Positions 1-5,969 of a stretch of 16,675 bases of DNA are shown here, piece by piece. The position numbers were made by a program, and so were the translations under genes. This DNA is from Candidatus Aquidulcis sp. GTDB lineage: Bacteria > Chloroflexota > Anaerolineae > Anaerolineales > E44-bin32. Under the pieces are notes generated by a model. It was not told the origin of the DNA. It ran no database searches and saw only the letters and a list, made by a program, of their open reading frames with translations. The stretch is from contig DYJB01000048.1 of NCBI GenBank assembly GCA_020723365.1, positions 1-16,675 of the forward strand, given 5' to 3'. Positions within the stretch are counted from its first letter, which is position 1. Every line of letters begins with the position of its first letter.

Positions 1-366
1 GTGGCCTTCGGGGTCTTCATGTACTTCCCGACGCTGGTCGAGGTGCCCATCGCCAACATGTTCCTCAGCCTCGGCATGCACCGCGGCCCGCTCCTGGCCT
101 ACCTGATGGCTGATCCCGAGCTCAGCCTGCAGAGCATCCTGCTCATCACCGCCATCCTTGGCCGGGTCAAGGCCTGGACCTACGTGGCCTGGGTGGCGCT
201 CTTCAGCACCGCGGCGGGTCTGATCTATGGCGCCTGGATCGACGGTGCCAGCCTGCTGATGATTGCGGGCTACCTGGCAGGGTTCCTGGCGCTCCTGGCC
301 GGCGCGCTGCTCCTCGCCGGGCGCAGGGCGACCCGGCCATCCGAGCCCGCGGCCGCTGGGGGCTGA
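1..366 (+). CDS. ArsP/UPF0718-family permease, C-terminal fragment (5' partial)
   Basis: The open frame runs in from the left edge, so the 121 residues are only the C-terminal part of a membrane protein that in this family is usually about 300 aa or longer. The GTG at position 1 is not a credible start. The segment containing EVPIANMFLSLGMHRGP and then ITAILGRVKAWTYVAW matches the C-terminal half of the UPF0718/DUF318 (YraQ/ArsP) permeases. At least three hydrophobic segments are visible, including one near residues 82-107, followed by a short Arg/Pro-rich cytosolic-type tail. Members of this family include exporters of trivalent organoarsenicals, and they are often paired with a small CxxC thioredoxin-like gene, exactly as here. 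The substrate cannot be told from the fragment. The arsC and ACR3 genes downstream support a metalloid role. Confidence 0.72.
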   Translation: MAFGVFMYFPTLVEVPIANMFLSLGMHRGPLLAYLMADPELSLQSILLITAILGRVKAWTYVAWVALFSTAAGLIYGAWIDGASLLMIAGYLAGFLALLAGALLLAGRRATRPSEPAAAGG

Positions 367-404
367 GAGATCCATTCGAGAAACGGCTTATTCTGGAGGA
401 CCCA

Positions 405-650
405 ATGCTCACGATCAAGATCCTTGGCTCCGGGTGCGCCAACTGCAAGAAGGTCGAGGAGATCGCCCGTCGAGCCGTCGCCGGCCTGGCGGTTGAGGCC
501 GAAGTGATCAAGGTGACCGACATGGCCAGAATCACGGCCTACCCGATCCTGGGTACACCCGGGCTGGTGGTCAACGAGCAGGTGGTCTGCAGCGGCCGCA
601 TCCCCACCGAAGCCGAAGTCACCACCTGGCTGACGACCGCCCTGGCCTGA
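405..650 (+). CDS. Small thioredoxin-like (redox-active disulfide) protein
   Basis: This 81-aa protein belongs to the thioredoxin_3/glutaredoxin-like family (TM0996/MTH895 type). The redox motif GSGCANCKK places cysteines at residues 11 and 14. The cis-proline region is the TPGLVV stretch around residues 51-56, and a further Cys sits at 62. It has no signal peptide, so it should act in the cytosol. The ATG is preceded by GGAGGA at 395-400, four bases from the start. It lies 38 bp after the permease and 10 bp before arsC. A plausible role, inferred from position, is electron delivery to the arsenate reductase or to the permease partner. In the family, the pairing with UPF0718 permeases is common but the biochemical role is poorly defined. 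Confidence 0.85.
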   Translation: MLTIKILGSGCANCKKVEEIARRAVAGLAVEAEVIKVTDMARITAYPILGTPGLVVNEQVVCSGRIPTEAEVTTWLTTALA

Positions 651-660
651 GGATCGGACG

Positions 661-1083
661 ATGCGAAGCGTCCTGTTCCTGTGCACCGGCAACTCGTGCC
701 GCTCACAAATGGCGGAGGCGATCGTCAACCATGACCTGGCGGAGACGTGGCAGGCGCACAGCGCCGGCACACGCCCGACCGGCTCGGTCCATCCGCTGGC
801 CGTGGCCGCTCTGGCCGAGATCGGCATCCGCCACGCAGGACAATCCAAGTCGGTGGACGAATACCGGCAGGCGGAGTTCGACCTGGTTGTGACGGTGTGC
901 GACTCGGCCGCCGAGGACTGCCCGGTCTGGCTCGGCCGCGGGACGCGGCTTCACATCGGCTTTCCGGACCCGGCGCGCGCGACGGGCTCCGAGTCAGAAG
1001 TGATGGATGCCTTCCGCCAGGTGCGGGACGACATTCGGCGCCGGGTCCTCGCCGCGCTCCAAGCAACCGGACCGTCCATCTGA
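661..1083 (+). CDS. arsC: Arsenate reductase, LMW-PTPase type (thioredoxin-coupled)
   Basis: The protein reduces arsenate to arsenite in the cytosol for export by the ACR3 pump encoded next. It is 140 aa, close to the usual 130-140 for the thioredoxin-linked ArsC family. The N-terminal phosphatase loop CTGNSCRS gives the C-x5-R signature with nucleophile Cys8 and Arg14. The redox pair Cys80 and Cys87, in VCDSAAEDCP, has the seven-residue spacing of the Cys82/Cys89 pair in the characterised S. aureus enzyme. The FPDP segment near residue 101 supplies the conserved Asp of the fold. All three catalytic cysteines are present, so the enzyme should be active. The start is an ATG preceded by GAGGATCGG. 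The stop is 14 bp before the ACR3 start, indicating co-transcription. Confidence 0.95.
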   Translation: MRSVLFLCTGNSCRSQMAEAIVNHDLAETWQAHSAGTRPTGSVHPLAVAALAEIGIRHAGQSKSVDEYRQAEFDLVVTVCDSAAEDCPVWLGRGTRLHIGFPDPARATGSESEVMDAFRQVRDDIRRRVLAALQATGPSI

Positions 1084-1097
1084 CCAAGGAGCTCACC

Positions 1098-2180
1098 ATG
1101 GCCGTCAACGTTGCCAGCAACACCCGGCGCCTCTCGACCCTCGATCGCTTCCTCACGCTGTGGATCTTCCTGGCGATGGCGATCGGCGTCGGGCTGGGCT
1201 ACCTGTTCCCGCGTTCCGTCGAGGCCTTCAACCAGGCCGTCTCCATCGGCACGACGAACATTCCCATCGCCGTCGGCCTGATCCTGATGATGTACCCTCC
1301 GTTGGCCAAGGTGCACTACGAGGAACTGGGCGACGTCTTCCGCAACTGGAGGATCCTCGGCTTCTCGCTCCTGCAGAACTGGGTCATCGGCCCGATCCTG
1401 ATGTTCGTGCTGGCGATCGCGTTCCTGCGCGGCTATCCAGAGTACATGGCCGGGCTGATCATGATCGGTCTTGCGCGTTGCATCGCCATGGTGATCGTAT
1501 GGAATGAGTTGGCCCGGGGCGACACGGAGTACGCCGCCGGGTTGGTGGCCTTCAACAGCCTGTTCCAGGTGTTCTTCTACAGCCTGTACGCCTATGTCTT
1601 CATCACCGTCCTCCCGGCTGCGCTTGGACTCCAGGGCAGCACCGTTCATGTGACCATCGGCGAGATCGCCCGCAGCGTCTTCATCTACCTGGGCATCCCC
1701 TTCCTGGCCGGCTTCCTCACGCGCCTCGTCCTGATCCGCGCCCGGGGCAAGGAGTGGTACGAGAAGGTCTTTGTGCCGCGCATCAGCCCGCTCACGCTGA
1801 TTGCCCTGCTCTTCACCATCGTCATCATGTTCAGCCTGAAGGGCAACCTGATCGTCACCATCCCGCTCGACGTCGTGCGCATCGCCATCCCGCTGGTGAT
1901 CTACTTCGCGGTCATGTTCCTGGTGTCCTTCTGGATGGGCCGGCTGATCGGAGCCGACTACTCCAAGACGACCACGCTTGCCTTCACGGCCGCCAGCAAT
2001 AACTTCGAGCTGGCCATCGCCGTGGCGGTGGCCGTCTTCGGCATCAACTCCGGCGCGGCCTTTGCGGCCGTCATTGGACCGCTGATCGAGGTGCCGGTCA
2101 TGATCGGACTGGTGAACGTCGCCTTCGCCCTGCGGCGGCGCTGGTACGCTCAAGAGACCGCCTCGGCTGCGACAGGCTGA
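1098..2180 (+). CDS. acr3: ACR3-family arsenite efflux permease
   Basis: This 360-aa integral membrane protein exports arsenite, driven by the membrane potential, as a member of the ACR3 group within the BART/BASS superfamily. About ten hydrophobic segments are visible. The family-specific motif GLARCIAMVIVWNELARGD places the conserved transport Cys at residue 128. The late motif GPLIEVPVMI carries the conserved Glu at 331. The start is the ATG at 1098, because AAGGAG at 1086-1091 lies six bases upstream. The open frame extends upstream to 747, but that would overlap nearly all of arsC out of frame and add 117 residues unlike any transporter. Length and motifs indicate an intact pump. The gene sits directly behind arsC in the operon. 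Confidence 0.95.
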   Translation: MAVNVASNTRRLSTLDRFLTLWIFLAMAIGVGLGYLFPRSVEAFNQAVSIGTTNIPIAVGLILMMYPPLAKVHYEELGDVFRNWRILGFSLLQNWVIGPILMFVLAIAFLRGYPEYMAGLIMIGLARCIAMVIVWNELARGDTEYAAGLVAFNSLFQVFFYSLYAYVFITVLPAALGLQGSTVHVTIGEIARSVFIYLGIPFLAGFLTRLVLIRARGKEWYEKVFVPRISPLTLIALLFTIVIMFSLKGNLIVTIPLDVVRIAIPLVIYFAVMFLVSFWMGRLIGADYSKTTTLAFTAASNNFELAIAVAVAVFGINSGAAFAAVIGPLIEVPVMIGLVNVAFALRRRWYAQETASAATG

Positions 2181-2189
2181 GGCGGACGG

Positions 2190-2399
2190 ATGACTGACCT
2201 GTCGCCTGGGGCGCCCGAGCCCCCGCCCCCTTCCGAGTCGGGCGCGTGCGCCTGCCGTGACCCGTTTGCGGGCCTTCCGCCCGAGGCGCGGCCGAAGCCG
2301 CCATCCCGTACCGCTGGCCTGCGGGAGACGAGGTGCCCGGAGTGCGGGTTGGTGTACAAGACCAACCGCCCGACCGATGTGTGCATCCGGTGTGCCTAG
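2190..2399 (+). CDS. Small zinc-ribbon-like protein (unknown function)
   Basis: I do not recognise a named family for this 69-aa protein. It has a Pro-rich, low-complexity N-terminal half with a CxC at residues 20-22. A compact C-terminal module follows with CPEC at 49-52 and CIRC at 65-68, a four-cysteine arrangement typical of a zinc ribbon or rubredoxin-like knuckle. The start ATG lies 9 bp after the ACR3 stop with GAGGCGG just upstream, so it is translated as part of the ars operon. Cysteine pairs could bind zinc or arsenite itself, but that is inference only. It is short, yet its spacing, ribosome site and clustered cysteines argue that it is real. Confidence 0.6.
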   Translation: MTDLSPGAPEPPPPSESGACACRDPFAGLPPEARPKPPSRTAGLRETRCPECGLVYKTNRPTDVCIRCA

Positions 2400-2457
2400 C
2401 GGGTGACGGCGAGCGCGGCAGCAGCGCGCCGCCGGTATCCCCCGCTTCGGCCGCCGC

Positions 2458-2463
2458 AGGAGG
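2458..2463 (+). promoter_or_regulatory. Strong ribosome binding site deciding the 51-aa gene start
   Basis: A perfect AGGAGG lies six bases upstream of a GTG at 2470. It is the best Shine-Dalgarno in this part of the operon and is the main reason for accepting the very short gene behind it. Confidence 0.7.
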
Positions 2464-2469
2464 CGCGAA

Positions 2470-2625
2470 GTGTCCGAGTTGAACAAGGCCCTCACCATCA
2501 TCCTCGACGACAGGGACAGGATCGAGCTGGCGCGAATCCTGATGGATGACGACGCCGATGCCGCCTTGGCCTTCCTCAAGCGGCACGTCAAGGGGAAGGC
2601 CAGGGAACTCCTCGAAGGTGGTTGA
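2470..2625 (+). CDS. 51-aa helical hypothetical protein in the ars operon
   Basis: This short gene starts with GTG six bases after a perfect AGGAGG and ends with TGA at 2623-2625. The product begins MSELNKALTIILDDRDR and is predicted to be mostly alpha-helical. It has an acidic middle (MDDDADAA) and a basic segment (KRHVKGKAR), no cysteines and no membrane segment. I do not recognise the family. The gene fills the gap between the zinc-ribbon gene and the Fe-S gene and keeps the operon's tight spacing, which supports it being coding. It may be an accessory or adaptor peptide of the operon, but nothing in the sequence shows a function. Confidence 0.6.
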   Translation: MSELNKALTIILDDRDRIELARILMDDDADAALAFLKRHVKGKARELLEGG

Positions 2626-2687
2626 AAGGTCCTGCTGGCGGTGCCCGGTTCGGGCATCCGACCGCTGCCCCCACCACAGGTCAGGCC

Positions 2688-3212
2688 GTGACCGCGCCCT
2701 TCCTCGACTCGATCGCGCTGACCCGCACCATGCCCTGCCCGGCCGATCCCGGACGGATCATCGTCGTCGGCCGGCCGTCACGTGGGATGGCCGAGGTCCT
2801 GCCCTACCTGGCCTCGCTGCCAAACGCCCTCGCCTACAACCCGGAGGCGGTCGCCCTCACTCTGCGACGTGACCCCGGCTTCATCACCTTCTACGACCAG
2901 ATCGTTTACATCACCAAGGTCGGCGGCCTGGACGAAGGGCTGGCGCTGCTCGAGGTGCTGACGGAGGCCGTCAACACAACCTGGCAGCACCGGTCCAAAC
3001 TCAATCCGGTCACCAGCCGGAGGCGGGCGCCCGCGATGCTCGATCTCTGGGCGCTGCTGCCTCACACAAACTGCGGCCAGTGCGGAGTCCCCACCTGCAT
3101 GGCGTTCGCCTCCGGCCTGCTGCAGCAGTCGCGCCACGTCGCCGAGTGTCCGGCGCTCCGCCAGGACCCTGCCTTCGCAGATAGCCGCGCCGCGCTCGAG
3201 GCTATGCTCTAG
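2688..3212 (+). CDS. Iron-sulfur cluster-binding protein (PF04060-like C-terminal domain)
   Basis: This 174-aa protein has an N-terminal alpha/beta-looking domain (residues about 20-110) that I cannot name, and a C-terminal [4Fe-4S] module. Cysteines 129, 132, 137 and 154 in the NCGQCGVPTCMAFA context give C-x2-C-x4-C-x16-C, the signature of the 'putative Fe-S cluster' domain seen in RnfB-type proteins and in the corrinoid/acetyl-CoA synthase gamma subunit. All four ligands are present. I prefer the GTG at 2688. A TTG at 2622, overlapping the previous stop, would add 22 residues with no ribosome site. It is the last gene of the ars-type operon; a hairpin follows at 3233. A redox role linked to metalloid handling is inferred from position only. 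Confidence 0.75.
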   Translation: MTAPFLDSIALTRTMPCPADPGRIIVVGRPSRGMAEVLPYLASLPNALAYNPEAVALTLRRDPGFITFYDQIVYITKVGGLDEGLALLEVLTEAVNTTWQHRSKLNPVTSRRRAPAMLDLWALLPHTNCGQCGVPTCMAFASGLLQQSRHVAECPALRQDPAFADSRAALEAML

Positions 3213-3232
3213 TCACTTGGACGGCGTGTCCT

Positions 3233-3253
3233 AAGCCGAAAGGGGCTCGGCTT
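3233..3253 (+). terminator. Weak hairpin, possible end of ars operon
   Basis: AAGCCGA pairs with TCGGCTT around a seven-base loop, 21 bases after the stop of the Fe-S gene. It is followed by CCCT rather than a T-tract, so it is a weak candidate for an intrinsic terminator. Confidence 0.35.
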
Positions 3254-3492
3254 CCCTATGTGGCGTCCGTGGGCCTGCCACGCCCTGGCTGCAGCCCGCG
3301 AGGCAGCCTCTCCATGCCCCTTCAGGCGCCCATGCCCTGCCCCCCATCTTCGTTTCTGCTGCTGCCACCCGATTCCGGGCGATAGCCAAACGGGTATGGG
3401 AACGCCGGTTCTGGGCCTGCCGCCCCGTGTCGGTGCGGGCATGGCCGCCTTGTCTTCCCGCGCCTGTACCGCGCCCGGCCGGGCATACGGAA

Positions 3493-3501
3493 TGTTAGAA
3501 T
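3493..3501 (+). promoter_or_regulatory. Extended -10 promoter of ftsY
   Basis: TG-T-TAGAAT forms an extended -10 element with its hexamer at 3496-3501. No good -35 is present, as is common for extended -10 promoters. Transcription would start 7-8 bases downstream, that is at or next to the ATG at 3509, implying a leaderless ftsY message. Confidence 0.55.
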
Positions 3502-3508
3502 GCCGCGC

Positions 3509-4435
3509 ATGCCCGAACTCAGCTGGCGCAAGGCACTCGACCGCACGCGGCGCGTGGCTCTCGGACGGCTTTCGGAGATCTTCGGGACCAGCGAGCTGAA
3601 CGGTGCCGTCTGGGAGGAGTTGGAGGTCGGCCTGGTGCAGGCCGATCTCGGCGCCGCCCTGGCCTCCGAGGTCACGGCCACTCTTCGCAAGCGCGCCGGC
3701 GCCCAGGGGCTGACTCGCTCCGGTGACCTGCGGGGCTCCCTCCAGGACACCCTTCTGGGCTACCTTGCTTCGCCCGCTCCCAGGCCTGTCGAAACCCGGC
3801 CGCTCGTCATGGTGCTTGTTGGCGTCAACGGCTCGGGCAAGACGACCTCCGCTGCCAAACTGGCGGCGCGGCTGCAGATGGAGGGCCGGCGAGTGCTGCT
3901 TGCAGCAGCCGATACGTACCGCGCCGCCGCTGACAGGCAGCTGAAGCTGTGGGCGGACCGGCTGGGGATCGAGGTCGTGCTGGGTAGACCGGGAAGTGAT
4001 CCGGGCGCCGTGGCCTTTGACGCCGCCCAGGCTGCCGTGGCCCGCAACCTCGACGTCCTGCTGGTGGATACCTCGGGCCGGATGCATACCAGCCACAACC
4101 TGATGGCCGAGCTCCAGAAGGTCTGCCGCGCCACCGCCAAGGTCGTCCCTGGAGCCCCGCAGCGCGTGCTGCTGGTGCTGGATGCCACGACCGGCCAGAA
4201 CGGCCTGGCACAGGCGCGGGCGTTCACCCAGGCGGTGGGGGTGACCGAAATCCTGCTGACCAAGCTCGACGGCTCGGCAAAGGGCGGCATTGCCCTGGCC
4301 ATCTCCCATCAGCTTGGCCTTCCTATCACCTACACCGGGCTGGGGGAAGGCCCGGAAGATCTGGCGCCTTTCGATCCACTGGCCTACGTCGAGGCCCTTC
4401 TGCCTTCCGCCGCCGGCTCTTCGGCGAGCGGGTAG
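3509..4435 (+). CDS. ftsY: Signal recognition particle receptor FtsY
   Basis: FtsY is the SRP GTPase receptor that docks ribosome-SRP complexes at the membrane for co-translational insertion. The 308-aa product consists of the N domain (residues about 1-85) and the G domain only. There is no long acidic A domain, as in many non-proteobacterial FtsY. G-box motifs are intact: P-loop GVNGSGKTT at 105-113, DTYRAAA at 135-141, DTSGR at 187-191 and TKLDGSAKGG at 251-260. An ATG three codons upstream (3500) is in frame, but it overlaps the -10 hexamer. I therefore choose 3509, where transcript and protein could both begin. It is followed after 44 bp by prfB. Confidence 0.95.
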   Translation: MPELSWRKALDRTRRVALGRLSEIFGTSELNGAVWEELEVGLVQADLGAALASEVTATLRKRAGAQGLTRSGDLRGSLQDTLLGYLASPAPRPVETRPLVMVLVGVNGSGKTTSAAKLAARLQMEGRRVLLAAADTYRAAADRQLKLWADRLGIEVVLGRPGSDPGAVAFDAAQAAVARNLDVLLVDTSGRMHTSHNLMAELQKVCRATAKVVPGAPQRVLLVLDATTGQNGLAQARAFTQAVGVTEILLTKLDGSAKGGIALAISHQLGLPITYTGLGEGPEDLAPFDPLAYVEALLPSAAGSSASG

Positions 4436-4438
4436 AAT
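4433..4438 (+). promoter_or_regulatory. Possible -10 element of prfB
   Basis: TAGAAT overlaps the ftsY stop codon and lies 41 bases before the prfB ATG. It equals the ftsY hexamer, but no -35 or TG extension is visible, so prfB may also be read through from ftsY. Confidence 0.3.
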
Positions 4439-4479
4439 AGTCCCCAGCACGGCTCGCACGTTGCCACAAGGACAGGACA

Positions 4480-5581
4480 ATGGAAGACCTGATCGCCGAA
4501 CTGAATCAGCTGGAGGAACGTCTCCAGGATCTCCTGGTGCGTCTTTGACCTGCCTCGCCGCGAGCATGAACTAGCACACCTCGGACGGGAATCCGAGTCT
4601 CCCACGCTCTGGAACGATCCCGAGCAGGCGCAGAAGACCATGCGCCGCCTGTCGCAGGTGCGCGATGAGGTCGACGGCTGGCGCAATCTGCAGCGCCGGC
4701 TGGGGGAGACGCTCGAGCTAGCCGGGCTCGGCGACGAGAGCCTGCGCCCCGAGCTCTCGGCAGCGCTGGAGGCTTTGCAGACGGACCTCGAGCAGCGCGA
4801 GTTCCGCGCGCTACTCTCCGGACCCTACGACGCCGATGATGCCATCGTCTCGATTCATGCCGGAGCCGGTGGCACGGACTCCCAGGACTGGGCCGCCATG
4901 CTCCTGCGCATGTATCTGCGCTGGGCCGAACGGCACAAGTACGCCACCGAGATTCTCGACACCAGTGAGGGCGAGGAGGCCGGGATCAAGAGCGTCACCC
5001 TGGCCGTCAATGGGGACTACGCCTTCGGCTACCTGCGTGCCGAGCGCGGCGTCCACCGGCTCGTGCGCCTGTCTCCCTTCGACTCGGCCCATCGACGCCA
5101 CACCGCCTTTGCCGGGCTGGAGGTCTATCCGCAGGTCCATGCTGCCGACGAGATTGAAGTCAACCCGTCCGACCTGAAGATCGACACCTACCGGTCGGCC
5201 GGCGCCGGCGGCCAGAACGTCCAGAAGAACGAGACCGCCATCCGCATCACGCACCTGCCCACGGGCATCGTCGTTACCTGCCAGAACGAGCGCTCGCAGA
5301 CCCAGAACCGGGAGAACGCCCTGCGGGTGTTGCGCGCCCGCCTGCTGGATCTGCAGCGTCAGAAGCAGGAAGAGGAACTGGCCAGGCTCAAGGGCGGATT
5401 CATCAAGGCCGAATGGGGCAGCCAGATCCGCTCCTACGTCCTGCACCCGTACCAACTGGTCAAGGACCATCGCACTAGCCACGAAACCGGGAACACCCTT
5501 GCTGTCCTGGACGGCGATCTGGACGGCTTCATCCAGGCCTACCTTCGATCCGGGCTCGACTCGGGTCCGGCCTCCGCGTAG
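4480..5581 (+). CDS. prfB: Peptide chain release factor 2, expressed by programmed +1 frameshift
   Basis: RF2 terminates translation at UGA and UAA. A short zero frame from the ATG at 4480 (MEDLIAELNQLEERLQDLLVRL) ends at the TGA at 4546-4548. Skipping one base at CTT-TGA-C moves reading into the long frame from 4547 to the TAG at 5579-5581. The joined product is 366 aa, essentially the length of E. coli RF2. The codon-recognition tripeptide SPF is at residues 198-200, identifying RF2 rather than RF1, and the catalytic GGQ is at 243-245. AAGGA at 4468-4472 is the ribosome site. Frameshifting makes synthesis self-regulating, because low RF2 favours the shift at its own UGA. A naive caller would start at 4640 and lose 53 residues. 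Confidence 0.96.
4543..4549 (+). promoter_or_regulatory. prfB programmed +1 frameshift site (CTTTGAC)
   Basis: The heptamer CTT TGA C is the canonical RF2 shift site: CUU in the P site, UGA stop and a following C that weakens termination. The upstream CTGGTG CGT contains GGTG, which can pair with the end of the anti-Shine-Dalgarno at the spacing used in E. coli (where it is AGGGGG). The stimulatory element therefore looks weaker here. Confidence 0.95.
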
Positions 5582-5715
5582 CGCCATCGCCGGCGGTGCC
5601 GCCGCTCGCCCGAGTTGGACTCGCCCTGCCCTCGTCTCGCCTTCCCGGCAAGCATTGATGGAATCGCGTGAGCCTGTTATACTTTGCAGGTTAGCGTTCT
5701 TCGGGAGGCAGTTGC
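5582..5715 (+). promoter_or_regulatory. secG promoter region (TTGATG-17-TATACT)
   Basis: The -35 TTGATG at 5655-5660 and the -10 TATACT at 5678-5683 are separated by 17 bases. The -10 is also extended by TGT at 5675-5677. This is the best promoter on the + strand. Initiation near 5690 gives a leader of about 25 bases containing GGGAGG at 5703-5708, seven bases before the secG GTG. A small CGGCG/CGCCG hairpin at 5591-5604 just after prfB has no T-tract and is at most a weak terminator. Confidence 0.8.
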
Positions 5716-5943
5716 GTGCGGACCTACCTCGATCTGGCGATCATCGTGCTCTCCGTTGCCATGGTTGTCGTCATCGTGCTGCAGAGCCGCGGCGCGGGTC
5801 TGGGCACCCTGGCGGGCGGTGACTATGGCGGGTACGGATACCATTCCCGTCGGGGCATCGAGCGGCTGCTCTTTAACCTGACCATCGGGTTGAGCGTCGT
5901 CTTCTTCGCCATTACCCTGATGAGCGTCGTGCTGGTCTCCTAG
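5716..5943 (+). CDS. secG: Preprotein translocase subunit SecG
   Basis: SecG is the small auxiliary subunit of the SecYEG channel. The 75-aa product has the typical two membrane helices (about 5-24 and 52-73) joined by a loop with the family signature VLQSRGAGLG and a Gly/Tyr-rich stretch. The conserved RRGIERLLFNLT segment leads into helix two. Length fits the usual 70-80 aa. The GTG start is supported by GGGAGG seven bases upstream. It has its own strong promoter and is followed after 26 bp by a solute-binding protein gene, so the two are likely co-transcribed. This puts secG two genes after ftsY, giving an export-themed neighbourhood. Confidence 0.92.
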   Translation: MRTYLDLAIIVLSVAMVVVIVLQSRGAGLGTLAGGDYGGYGYHSRRGIERLLFNLTIGLSVVFFAITLMSVVLVS

Positions 5944-5969
5944 CTCTGGGGCCCACACACCCCCAATCC

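Larger units (their letters stand above)
3213..3508. other. Intergenic region between ars operon and ftsY
   Basis: About 295 bases carry no convincing gene. Contents seen are a hairpin at 3233-3253 just after the Fe-S gene and an extended -10 element at 3493-3501 directly in front of ftsY. The C-rich middle (3300-3360) shows no repeat, tRNA or coding signal that I can support. A 113-codon open frame from 3258 runs through it into ftsY in another frame and looks like a shadow. Confidence 0.6.

Noticed and set aside
747..1097. Upstream extension of the ACR3 reading frame
   Set aside because: It overlaps arsC in another frame, encodes an Arg/Pro-rich non-membrane sequence, and a good AAGGAG precedes the ATG at 1098.
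951..2657. 568-codon open frame on the - strand opposite arsC/acr3
   Set aside because: It is the antisense shadow of arsC and acr3. The translation is a charged His/Asp/Arg-rich sequence with no domain, while the + strand carries clear catalytic motifs and ribosome sites.
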